Translations under genes and position numbers: made by a program
Part shown: in pieces, positions 1-60,133 of the stretch
How the letters are laid out: each line of letters begins with the position of its first letter
How positions within the stretch are numbered: position 1 is the stretch's first letter
Notes under the pieces: generated by a model
Database searches by the model: none
Seen by the model: the letters and a program-made list of their open reading frames with translations, nothing else
Told to the model about the DNA's origin: nothing
NCBI RefSeq assembly: GCF_018320785.1
Contig: NC_054866.1
Span: 28,931,000-28,994,999 of the forward strand
From: Cheilinus undulatus
Lineage: Eukaryota; Chordata; Actinopteri; Labriformes; Labridae
Direction of reading: 5' to 3'
Length of the DNA stretch: 64,000 bases

Positions 1-1
1 T

Positions 2-34325
<34,324 letters not shown>

Positions 34326-37300
34326 GGCTCTGTTTTTCAGCGATTGAAAGAGGACTGCAGGTCTGCTGAGCGGAGGGCTCCATAGAAGGGTTCGCTGTGG
34401 CTTCACACTGATTCAAGCAGGTCCACACTTTACAACAGGGCCTGAGCTCTGCTGGTGTTTGCAGATCACAGCAAAGACAGACCGTACTGTATATACAGAA
34501 CAGGCCATTTCGGAGGAGGGGCCATTTGTAGAAATTCCAACATATTGTGCCTCCTTTTCTCTCATTTAAATTTGGCTAGGGAAGCTCCACCTTCAGAGGT
34601 GTGTAATGAAACGGTTTGAGCCTTCACATCATTGCAATATTAACTCTAATTTACATTTGGGTGACAAAGTTACTCATTCATAATGTTTTTACATTGGCCC
34701 ATCCTCCTTAATTTTCTATAATATGTTATGGTCCACTACTGCTGAGATGTGAACAAAAAAATCAAAGAACTTGGTTCCATTTTACACCAAAGTGCAATTT
34801 GTTGTTGGGATTTGGAAGAGTAATTTTAAAAGAAAGAAAAATTAGAACCTTATTAGAATTCCTTTTTCTTTTTTAATCTCAGTGTCAGCTTTTATTGATG
34901 CACATCTCCTTGTCTGAATGTGCCCTGATGCCTTCAGAGCTGATGTTAATTGGTGGAACCCTCCCCTGACTGGGCTTTTTTGTTTTTCAAAAAGCTGGGG
35001 ACACTGTAAATAGGAGCTGCTAAAGCAGCGTGATGCGAGCTGTACAGGTGGTAACACTAGGGGGAGCAGTGACCACAGAGACAGAGCAAAAAGACACAAG
35101 AGGGGTAGAAATAAAGATATGTTTGATAAAAAAGGTTAGGTTGACATAATGGCTATATCATTTAGTGATACCAGCCCCTGCATTTAGATGGAACGGTAGT
35201 CTGACACCTTGGTAGCTATGTAGACGTGTTGTTGATGGGATTAAGCCTCTGGCCTGAGAGAGTGAGGCAGCTTGAGACTCTGGTGGACTGACAGGGACTG
35301 GAGAACCCTGCTGATGTGCTTTAGTAGATATTTGTTATTAATTTTTGGAGTTGTGATCCTGTAACAGCCATGGATCTGATATAAACAAACAAGTGTTTGT
35401 GCATGCTGTTGTTATCTTCAGACTTGTTATTGGTATAAGCTTGGACCTTTGAGTCACGTTCCAAATTACAGCAGCAAACAGAACCAAACATGTCGCCCTT
35501 GAATTGAATTTCACAAAGCTTGTTTTCCTCTTGGCCTATTTTGATAACCGTTACTATGTAATATGTGTTTTTTTATTTGTATTAAGTCTTTTAAAATCTG
35601 TTATCTGTCTTTTATTACGGACAGGGAAATAATCATGCTTGCTTTTAAGAAAACATGTAAATAATGTATATTTTTCTACAAAAAGACTTAAAAGCACTCA
35701 CTAGTGAATAGCACTTAATGATGGTATTTATATTTTTAAAAAAATCGTATTTATTTTATTGCCATTTTGTAGGAAATAGAGGTTTACAAACACTAATGCT
35801 TGGTCTCTATGTTTTGTATTCCGCTGCCTTTTTCGAGTTTTTTTTCTTTATATCATGTTTTTTTTTCTTTCTTTTTTTAATTTGTAGTCTGAATGTTTTC
35901 TTTGATTCCAAAGACTGACACTGGTCTGTGGCTTGGTCCCTTCTTTAGTTCAGTCCACCAGTAGCTCTTTTATCTATCCAAGGCCATTGGGTCAGAGCTG
36001 ACAGGTTCTCTACATTGTTTGTGTTATAGCTGGCAGTACGGCAGTTCGTGTGAACTATTATTATGCACTTGAGAGAGTTAAGATTGTTGATCCAGAACAG
36101 ATATCTCCTCTCTCCAGCCTTATCTTCTCCACACCACTTCAAGCCAAGAATCAAGCCCACTTTTACAAAGTCACTTCAAAATGATTCGGCTTTTTGTATC
36201 ACTAATCAATAATTGTTTGGCAGGCATGCAGCCGATTGGCATATGAATAAATTTAACTCAAGTCCCTTCATTTTAACCAGTTTGTCTCTACAAAGACTCC
36301 ATTTTTAATAAAGAGGTGCCTTTATTTTAATGCTCCAACACCATCTGTCACACATCCATTAAGCCACCACTTTATAAGGAAAAATCATTCATTCCCCTAA
36401 GAACTTCTCAGTTTGTAACAATCACTTTCATTCTTTCATTCAGTCCTTTGTTCAGTTAAATTATTTTCTCTATAACAAGCCTTTTTGGACTGACAGGTTC
36501 CTCTATGTGACCACATGACTTTGCCATAGTTCTTGAATAAAGTTCCTTTTTTATATTTTGAATGTCCGCCATTCATGCTGATAGGTCGTCACTCCCACAA
36601 TGCTCCTGGTCGTAAACCCGAACCACTCATGGTTTTGGTACTTTTGCAGTGACAAAGGCACTGACTAGGCATAGGAAAACACCTCACCTCTCTTTCAACA
36701 GGCAGATGCAACTCCAATGCTGAAAACACAAGCACACATAGCCACTTAGGAAGTTTGTGCATGAGGCCCTGATATAAAATCTAAGCTTGGTCAACTTGGA
36801 TTGGTCCAGAATAATCCTGAAAGCGGCAGATGAGGCTCTAGCAAAGTGCACTTGACTCTTTCTTTTCTGCAACAAAGTGAAGGCAGGGACCACACCAGCA
36901 GTCCGTTCCTTCCCGAAGGGGTAGTGTGTGCAAAGCCTGTGCTGTGCTTTTACATTTAGGGTCTTGGACTCAGTCTTGAAGGCCCATTTTATTAACTGAC
37001 AGGCTGGCTATGCGGTTGTACAGCTGCACCTTCATCGGGCTGGCTGGGTTCTGCTGCTAAGGTCAACAATGAATGTATATTCCTCCTCAGCATCATCAGA
37101 TGATGATGATGTCGATTTTTGTCAGCTACATTTTGTTTTCAGTTCGTGTGTCAACTAGTAGATAAGACCTCATACTGGGCGTCAGCAGCAGAATAATCCA
37201 GAAGTGTGAACAGTGATGGCATTTCTGTCTGTAGGACATCTTGTTTGTACTGGGTTAGCTCCAAACTCAACGCTAGCATCGTTAACAACATTTTAACCGA

Positions 37301-38680
37301 TGCAAAGGGCTCTGTCTACGACTTTCACTTCTCAAGATCTACTTCTAATGAGGGTCAGATGGTTCAGTGATCAATAACTCATTTGTTTCTCTGATATACA
37401 ATAAGGGAACGGTCTCTGTTGTTTCTTTGGAATTCATTTACCACGCCACACCAGTGGCCCTTCTCCGTCATTCTCTGTAATTATAGTATAAATACATAAC
37501 AATATTATACGGAAACATGCATAGCAATTTCTTGTACTTTAGTATCTATACAATATATGGAATGGACAGACAAACTTAGTTACAGTAGCAAAACAGCAGA
37601 TTTATAATGGTTAATAGCAATGTTTCAATGTACTCTATAATGGTTTTGTGTTGCAGTACTATCAGATGAAACTAACGTGCATCATTCTTTTGTATATTAA
37701 TATCCGGTTCCAGTTTTGCCGTGCCTGTGTGCGCTCCTTCCCTTGCAAGGAGCGCTGCAGTTTAACTTTTTCATTTCTTTCTGGAAAGGAACGGTTTTTA
37801 TGTGATCAGAAATGTAACTGTATTAATGTGGTTGTGAACTTTATTGGGGTCAGCCATTCTGTTTTATTTTTGTTTGTTTTTTTCCCCTCTGGTTGTTGTA
37901 GTGAATGTTTTTTTCTGTTTATTTCTTTGTATGTTTTAACAGGGACTTATAGATGGCTTACTTGATGTGCTATAAATTAAGAGTTTGGTTTGTGGAGACT
38001 AAACGGAAAGATCCCACCAAAATGGTGTTTTTCATTTTGGGAAGAAAAAAAAAAAAAACCTCTCTTGTCTCCAAGATCACCACTCTCTCCTCCGAAGCTT
38101 TTGTTATACTTATCTAGTACTGTTTTTATAGAAAGTCATAATGCTGAAGTAATGCTGATGTTGAAAACATTTAATTTATTTATTTTGTGCAACATCCACC
38201 CTGAATCGTTCTTTTTACAAGTCAAGGTTTGGGAGAGCTAGGAAGAGTACGTAACGTGTGTTTGTAATTTTCTAATAGTTTCTTGTTTATAGAAGTTATC
38301 AGCCTGGGTGGGGATGTTGTGACGGGGAAGCTGATGGTAGGATGAACAAAAAAAAGAGGGATCGTGGATCATGAACAGGCTCGTTTTTATGCCTTGAACA
38401 TACCTTTGTCTTATCAATATTCCTCCTGCTCTCTGTAATAACTGTCAACAGTCATTTTTTTTCCTGTTTTAACAGTGTTATTTCAATACACAATAACAAA
38501 ATGAAGGAAAACCACAACCGTGAAAATGAACCACAAACTACTTGGTTGAATGTATAATTAGGACACAAAGTTGTACATAAGTGTAAAAAGAAAAGTTTCT
38601 AATCATGTTTATTTTCTATGCACTTTTTTATTTAAGTGATAGTTTAAATAATAAACATGTCTCCTTTACTCTTGTTGTCT
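34326..38680 (+). other. kmt2a: kmt2a 3' untranslated region (inferred extent)
   Basis: About 4.3 kb of AT-rich sequence with no conserved coding frame follows the stop codon. Candidate poly(A) signals AATAAA are at about 36308, 36536-36541 and 38650-38655. The last is followed within 30 bases by a T/GT-rich stretch typical of a downstream cleavage element, so I place the 3' end near 38,675-38,680. The mammalian KMT2A 3' UTR is also several kilobases long. The extent is inference without transcript data. Confidence 0.6.
38650..38655 (+). promoter_or_regulatory. kmt2a: Likely distal poly(A) signal of kmt2a
   Basis: AATAAA is followed by a T-rich, GT-containing region (CTCTTGTTGTCTCTTGTCC). 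The other candidate at 36536-36541 could give a shorter transcript by alternative polyadenylation. Confidence 0.5.
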
Positions 38681-40900
38681 CTTGTCCTGTTTACTTAACG
38701 ACAGCAGCCATCAGTAAAAGAAAAGCCAATAATCAGTACAATAAAATCATAATAGTCAGTTAGTAGCTCTGCTGGAGATAAACCTAAGTACTTTATGGAG
38801 GATTAGGAACACAAGGGTGGAGGAAGAAATCACATGATCTTACATAGACCTATTGATCATTAATAATTAATCTTACATGTAGCAATTGAAATGACAATAA
38901 ACACTTAACTGTTTCTTGCTGACAGATTCTTACTGTTATGTATCTAATACAATTTAACAATAGAAATAACTGATTACCTCTGAACAATCAGTACAGCCAC
39001 CCTAAATGTTCCTAAGCCCCCCAAGCCTCTAATTACAATAAAAACAGTGACTAAATCAATTAAGGAATGCACCACACCATTACGTTACTTTCTATTCCAT
39101 GCATATACTGTCTCTTCAGACAGGAATAATCTACTTTTATATTGAAAGCATGGACAGTAACTTAAAAGCCAACTCTTTAACCCAATTTAACCCACCTGCA
39201 GAGTGTCTTCCGAAGAAAGCAGGGAAAGAAGAGAGTGATCCAGAGAATATGTCGTGATAAATGCTCTACAACTAATTACAAATGGGCTAATTAAGCCTTT
39301 TAAGGGGTTATTTAAGAAAATGGTGTGCATCATTATTAATATAATTCCATATAATATTAGATTAAGAAGAATATGGGATAGTATTCTTCGTTATACATTC
39401 ATTTATGAATATTGTTTTTTTTTAATATATGTCATTGTAAATTCAGATAAATTATGTGAACTATTGTTAACATACTACTGATTTTATGTATCTACATAAT
39501 ATATGAGAACATTACAGCTTCTTGAAGACAACAGCCAACCTTTTTCTGGTCGTAAATATAATTACTAGTCTGCAAAAAGAAAAGAAAAAACAAAAAAACA
39601 ATAAGAACAGCAAATTTCCATCTTGATTTATCTACCATGTTTTAGCTGTTGAAGGTATTGTTACTTTATCTTCCTTTTAGTCACAAGTTTTGTCTTTTAT
39701 TTGTGGTTAACCCTTTTAGCTTTGAACACTATGGTCACTTTAAGGAAGTAGGCTGACTGACTCACTGTAAACTAGTGGTGAAAAGATAAACCGATATACA
39801 GTTCTTCTGCCCCTCAGAAATTAAGCCACGTGGACTTAATATGAAGGAGGGATAACTTTCAACACTTCTGCCTGTCTGTACGCTTTGGAGAAAGGCGATA
39901 AAAGACAATGGCAGCACGTAAATCTCATCTGGCACACTAGTGTAATTTGGGTTCTGTCGGAGTTTTGACATCCATTATCACCACATTATGACCACATTAT
40001 CACTCGACTATGTAACAAAAAATGGTGAGCCTTAGGTAAAAAATTTTAAAAACCACAGCCTTGATTGATTAATTGTTTGGTTAAGCCACATACAGCTCAG
40101 TGGACAAATCAAAAGTAATCTGCACCTTCTCTTATCAAACATTTTTTTATTTTTTTATTTTTTTCCGTGGTTAAATTCATGCCATAATCTTGGATCGAAA
40201 TTCCAAATTGTTTTCAAAATAAAAGCAGGTCTTTATTCAAACAAACAACTTTCCCTTCAGTTTAAGGTCATGCAAAATCAACAATGAAACAAAACAAAAA
40301 CAAAACAAAACAAATAAAAAAAAGAAAGAAAAAAAAGTCAAAATGAGACAAAAAAGGGAGATTAGTCATACGCAATTGACAACAATCATGATAAAACAGG
40401 TGTTCGCTTGACGGCTCTAATTTAGCCTACATAGAGTAAACGTAGGGTGAAGTGTTGTTTTTGTGGATAAAAGCTCTGTGGAACATCTGGAACTATCATA
40501 GATTAATGTAAATGACAGAACATTACAAAGGAAAAATTGAATAAATGAATTAATAAATAGTGTAGATGAAAAAAATCAGCTTGAATTAGTGGAAGTTATG
40601 TGAAGGTGTTTAAGGCTGTTAATTGTTATTATTGGGGAAATTTCAGTATTTGGATTCAAACATAGCCTACTCTAATAACGGAATATCAAATATATCTTGG
40701 TGGGAATAAAAACATTTATTGAAGCATAGAAAAGGATATAACCAGACTAATGTGTAGCACACGTGCATTAAATAAATATGTTTTCTAAACATGATTGATC
40801 AGTTATTTTGTTTAGAACTGGTCAGAGTGTACAATAAAACGTATTCCATTTAAAATCCCCGACTTCGACCCCTTTTTGAACTTCAACATTTACTTTTATA
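38681..40900. other. Intergenic region between kmt2a and rab4b
   Basis: AT-rich sequence with simple A- and T-rich tracts (about 40139-40165 and 40287-40335). I see no conserved coding frame, tRNA or transposon ends. Confidence 0.6.
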
Positions 40901-40949
40901 GAAATTCTAAAAATTCCCACATTGCCAACAGAGCGAGAAGGCAGCATTG

Positions 40950-41147
40950 AACGGCGGATGACGTATGACGCAGCAGCCGTGTTTGGTTGTTCGGAGTAAA
41001 AAAAATATCTAGGAAGGGATCAAGGAAACCTCTAGCATCGTAGATAAACACCCCCCGGAGGTGTGAATCCTGCTAGCACACAGCTGCCACAATACCAAGA
41101 GGACTGTAAAGAGGCCCGAAGGAGTGGTTGATACAGCGAGGGTCAAC
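40950..41147 (+). promoter_or_regulatory. rab4b: rab4b promoter and 5' UTR region
   Basis: A GC-richer stretch immediately upstream of the ATG, with CpGs and no TATA box. GATGACGTATGACGCA at 40957-40972 contains a CRE/ATF-like TGACGTAT and a second TGACGCA. Housekeeping vesicle-traffic genes often have such TATA-less promoters. The transcription start is not determined. Confidence 0.5.
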
Positions 41148-54890
<13,743 letters not shown>

Positions 54891-57355
54891 GGACTGAGGG
54901 TGACACCTCACCTCAGCCGACAGGCCCACACAGACAGGACGCCCCCTACAGGTCAGTGCCATTAGAACTTTGTTTGAATAGGATACTTGAGATGAAATCC
55001 GCTTCAGTGATATGAAGAGCATGTCAGTAATTAAGTCTATGTCTCCTTTTCTCTGCCAACATACCAGCTCCAGGTGTTTTTTGGTGTGTGGGACCCCTCT
55101 CTCTACAGTCTCACACACCTTGGATCACCTGGAGGAGTGATCCTGAAATCACCACAACCCTGATGCCCCTGTGTCTGGGCAAGAAAGTCCTTCAGTGAGA
55201 ACATAGTGGAATCATTAAGAAGAAGGATGTTCTTCTATTCAAATGGATTCTCAGTCACTTACCAGACAAGGAGGGTTGTGTGTATGGGCTGTCCTGCTGT
55301 TTGGTTTTATTTTTGTGCTTTTTCATTCTGGTTTTAGCAACTCTGACAGGCTTTCTTCATTTGCACATGATTGTAAATTATTATTGGTAAACCTTTTTTT
55401 TTTTTTTTTGCACATATTCATCATTGAAGCGATTAAGGGCCCAAATGCGTCCATTGATGACAAAAAAAAAAAAACAGTTGTATTTTTTTTGGTTTAAACT
55501 GTACATACAGTATGTATTATAAGCCAGATTCAATGCAAATCTGTGTAATCATTTCTGAATCTGTTTTCTGGTATCTTCTCTAGATCCAAATCTGAGAAAG
55601 TATAATATAGTTAAGGCTCTTGGAGTTAAAGAAGCCAAAATGTAGATCATAGCAGCCTGTTGCACCAGCTATGTGTAAGTTATGGCGTAAAATCCACACT
55701 AAAAGCTACAAGCAACTTAAGTTGTGTCATTATTTGATTGCATCACAGAGATGTAAGATTTCTCTTATCCTAAAAAGGTTAACATCCAAACTTATTAAAA
55801 TATTGTTGCGGATATGTTTTCACTTAAATCTGACCCATCAGTGAAAAGCATTTTAATGCAGCTTTTATCACAGCGCTGCCTTTCATGTCTAATTACCTCT
55901 AAGCAGGCTAATGGCTGAAAAAGTTCAGCTAACTGTGGTTAATTCTCAAACAGTGCTGAAAGTGTATGCATAATATGACAAAGCACTGTGATTAGGTGAT
56001 AATCAAAGCCTACACCCGTAACCTAGAGCCAGGATAAAATAACGCTGACATGGAGGGGTGAAATTGCTGATAACTGTCTCAATAGGTCTAACACCTCAAC
56101 TTTTAGTGGAGCTTAAACTCCAACTTGCATTCATACTAAGCAACGTTTAAACCTGCAGATAGCTGGTGCAACCAATAGCTGTATTTTTACTCACTCAGAA
56201 ATGTGGGTTACATCAAGTCATATGACTTTTTGGTAAGCATTTAAATGCACTATAAACATAGAGTGTTGACCTTAGTAATATACTTGATAGTATGGATCTA
56301 CAGTATATTATTTCAAATTACCATGTCTAAACTGTCCAAGCACTCCATTTTACACTCCCGCCTTTACCCTGTGAGGGCCGGTTTAAAGCACAAAAAGGAG
56401 ATTTTGCTGTTTGATTTCACTCCAAAGTTCCCATCTTTGTAGATTTACAGTCTGAGATTTAGCTCTTTGCTAAGTTTTCAGTGACTCTGGTTCAATCACA
56501 GTAAAAGGTTGAGAATGGTCATCAGTGTTTGCAAAACTAACATGCCTTTGACTCCTCCTGCTGGGCTTTTCTTCATAATCTCTGCCTCCCTTTAATTCAT
56601 GCCACACATACTGTAGAAAGGACGTCACAGGAAACCACAGTTGGTTTAGCCTCAGTTCCATTTTTGGGAAACTTTCATTAAGCCCGCCCTGCTTCCTCAA
56701 AGAGTCTTGACACTGCTTAATCATGCAAGGATTCTGTTTTTACTTTTTTCACTTCTCTTTGTAAAGGACAGACTCCCTGCTCAGCTAAAAAATGTTGCTA
56801 CGTTTATTGAGCCATCCCAGATGTTTTCTCCTTAAAACTGACCCTGTATTGCCCCAAAGAAAAATAAGGGAATTTCCACCAAAATACGGTTTCCCCTTTC
56901 AGTTCAACGCCAACAGCATGGTTTGTGGTGGAGAATAATGAGCTTTAAAAACATCCCAAACTCTCCTTTTCTGTCTGAAAAGCAGAGAACAGATCATACA
57001 GACACAGCCAAGAGGAGATCCAGATCCTGCAAAACTCAAATCATATCCTCACATGCTTGCATATGTCCTTCCAGAGAAACCATATGTGTTTTTAGCTCAA
57101 TTACTCCAGCAAATGTTTGGAGGAAAACATGTTGAGTTGTGCAAACAGGAGAAAGTGCAGGATATCAAGAGACAGATGGTCAAAAAGCATAGTTTTTATT
57201 TCATACTGGCATCATGTGATAATTTGTCTCCTTCTGCAAGTGCACTTTTACTTTTGAATTTTCTTTTTTTTGTTTATATGCTGCAACTATAGAAATGTAC
57301 ATTTTATTTTACTTGAACAGTATACTGTAATAAAGATTTTAATTGTAGATGTTAT
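54891..57355 (+). other. rab4b: rab4b 3' untranslated region (inferred extent)
   Basis: No conserved frame follows the stop. AATAAA at 57329-57334 is the best poly(A) signal; earlier A-rich runs are weaker. The length, about 2.4 kb, is inferred. Confidence 0.5.
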
Positions 57356-58532
57356 CATTTCTTACTAAAGAACAACTGAGATTTTTAATTTAATTTTGTT
57401 GTTCGTGGACTGCTGTAGTGTTGGTAACATCCTGCTGTCTGAGCTTTCATCTGTTCATACCCACTGCTGACGTGGAGGTAGCAATGAAAGGATGTCGACT
57501 TCCTGAGCTGCGAGGAGAGGCCGTTTGAAGTGGTTAAATACTGTTGAGTAGAGCTCCTTCACTTAGCTTTCATTTACCCATATTGTATTTATTGTACAGT
57601 TTAAAATAGCCATATAATACACATTATTTTCTCACCTCCAGTTGGGGTCAATCATATAATGAAGGCAATCTAACTCAGTTGTTGCTTAGTAACTAATGTA
57701 ATATAATCAACCTAAATTCTACTGTACATCTCAAGCAACCTATACTGTAAATAAGATTTGTCTATTGTCTATTGAGGGTAAGTATTGCTCATTGATTGTA
57801 ATGATTATGCAATTCCCAGTAAACTGCTTTTTTTTTTCATTTAAACTTTCCCGTGTCCTTGATGTTTATGTTTAATCCCTACAGGCCGAGCATCCTGAAT
57901 GTAGGCAAAGCTCACCTTTCTCTCGCTTCCCTTCTGTCAGCAGGAAATGGAGCCACATCAGTTTTACAGGCAGGAGGCTTAACAGGGCCTGAAATTTCAC
58001 AATAGAAGCCATGAACATGATTCATTTGCCTCATCTCCCACTCTTCGGTCGTATCATTTCTCTCACAGGCAGTCAGGGTGAGGTTAGGATATCAGAGGAC
58101 TTCTATGATGAAGAGTAAATGCCCTCTGTGTCCAATTGTCTGGATTTATGCTCTTGGGTCGATGGAGCAACGACAAGATTGGTTTAATGTTGCTGAAGTG
58201 GATATATTGACTGATTTATTAATCTTACACCTAGTTGTCAAGATGACCTCATAGGAAGGGCTGGTGTTTAACCACTAGGTGGTGCTAAAATAAAAACTAT
58301 CAAATCCACTTTAGTTTTTGAAACCCATCACATACATTGCGTTTTTATAAGTTTTTCTTAGACTGTAAAAGTCAACAATACATTTAAGAGCAATTATCAG
58401 GTGAATTAAGATGTTAAAGCTTTAGTAAGATGGAAAGGGTCAAGATTTCATTTGAATAAAATTGCTCTTATGTTGCTGATTATTCAACAATTTAAACAAA
58501 TCAGTTTGAATTTGTTTATTTTACTTCATCTC
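57356..58532. other. Short convergent intergenic region
   Basis: Sequence between the rab4b poly(A) signal and the presumed end of the opposite-strand ap2s1. No gene or transposon ends seen. Confidence 0.5.
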
Positions 58533-60133
58533 TTTATTTTTATTTACATACAATGGGACGTATTGATTTGGATAATTGGATCAGACACAATAATGCATAC
58601 AAACACGTCTTCCATCAACAGACTCGCACAGGTTGACAATAAGGGAAGCAGTACATATTTCACTAATGCCAAAACATTAAAAAAAATAGAAAAGGTGAAC
58701 AGTTGTAACAATTTAAACCACCTCTGAAACCTATAAAACTGTAAGAACTGGTGTGACAGATATTGTCAATAATCAAAATCCAGCAAAGAGAAATGTGGAT
58801 CATGTTGGTTCAAGTTCAGGAGACTTATTTAAAAGCTAATTTATATTATGGATCTTTAACAACAAGTACTGCTCTGACAATGTAATAAGCGAGAATCACT
58901 CTTTCTGGAATGGATCTGTTAGTTTTACAATATTCAACATACATAAGAAACACTGTATGTACACTCACCATACGATGCAAACTTCACCACACTAGTTCAT
59001 ATAAAATAAACCTTGTCTGAGACTTTCATCTGCTCATGTTTGTTTTATGTGTGACCAACAAGCACCACTTAATGTAATATGTTGCACAAGAAGTAGATAA
59101 TCTGCATTAAACACAATTACAGCATCCAGCGAACAGGGCAGCCTGAACTAACATAACCTACACAGTTTATTATTACCATCAGCTGTGAGGACGTCTGACA
59201 CGGCACAGCTTGGCATAACACACCATCAGAATGGCACTCAACCTGAGTACACTCCATTCAATTATGAACTTGCCACACTGGGTCAATTGCTCTAGAGGGC
59301 TTTCTAGATGTAGTTTGCTTGTACTGTAATCCTGATATTAAATGAGCACAAGGCATGACAAGTCTAATACCCCATCACAGGCAAGGTCTTTCCTGACATG
59401 GATTTATAGCGATGGCTGCAAGGCCGTTCTAAGTGCTCAATGCCCATGGATCATTATAAGCGGTCTTTTATACATGGTGCTTGTTAGTGACAGAAGTGCA
59501 TCATTTGAAAGTTGGAGGATTTTAAAAGGAGCAGAGGAGGAGGACAGGAGAGAGCAGTGCCACTAAACTGCAGAGAGATAAAACTAACTGGTTACATGGT
59601 TACATGAGTTCAGGAGTTAAAGGATTTAGGGAAAGTGAACTGAAACTTAGGTGGCAGATACCCATCCACACATTTCATTTTACTCTGCTTTTCTGTAAAA
59701 TGAATCATTTCCAGTTATCTTTTCAAGGTCTTGTCTTTGTCGCTTGTTTTTCTGGCAATAATTCATTAACTTCTCAAGATCTTGAGAAAACAACCAAAAT
59801 GAACGCAAGTAAAATAAAATGCAAAGATACAGGATCTCATATGATTTACACACTAGAATGAAATGTTAACATGTTGAAATGCAGAGCCTTATATTGAGTG
59901 TCTTCATTACCAGGCAGTAATATACAGACTGCTATGGCAAACAGGTTAAATGAACCTCCATCTATATATCTGTAGTAAACAACATCTCTATTTCTAAAAA
60001 GCCACCTCCTGAAGTTCTGCTCAGAGCAGGGTCTACTCTGTAGAGAAGGAGGCCTTTTCCAGAGACATGGGTACAATGAGTTGATGAGGTCGGGTGCCAG
60101 GGCAGCAGGTAGGTGGGATGCTTTTCTGATTTT
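58533..60133 (-). other. ap2s1: ap2s1 3' untranslated region (inferred, extent uncertain)
   Basis: Complement-strand AATAAA signals (TTTATT on the given strand) occur at 59166-59171, 58533-58538 and 58539-58544. The mammalian mRNA has a short 3' UTR, so the nearer signal may be the main one. Confidence 0.4.

Noticed and set aside
34326..35100. Additional coding exon after the SET domain
   Set aside because: The post-SET ending KKCRKFLN followed by TGA is the normal C-terminus of the family.
59342..59861. Plus-strand frames of 74-85 residues opposite ap2s1
   Set aside because: No family similarity; they lie in the ap2s1 3' UTR region.
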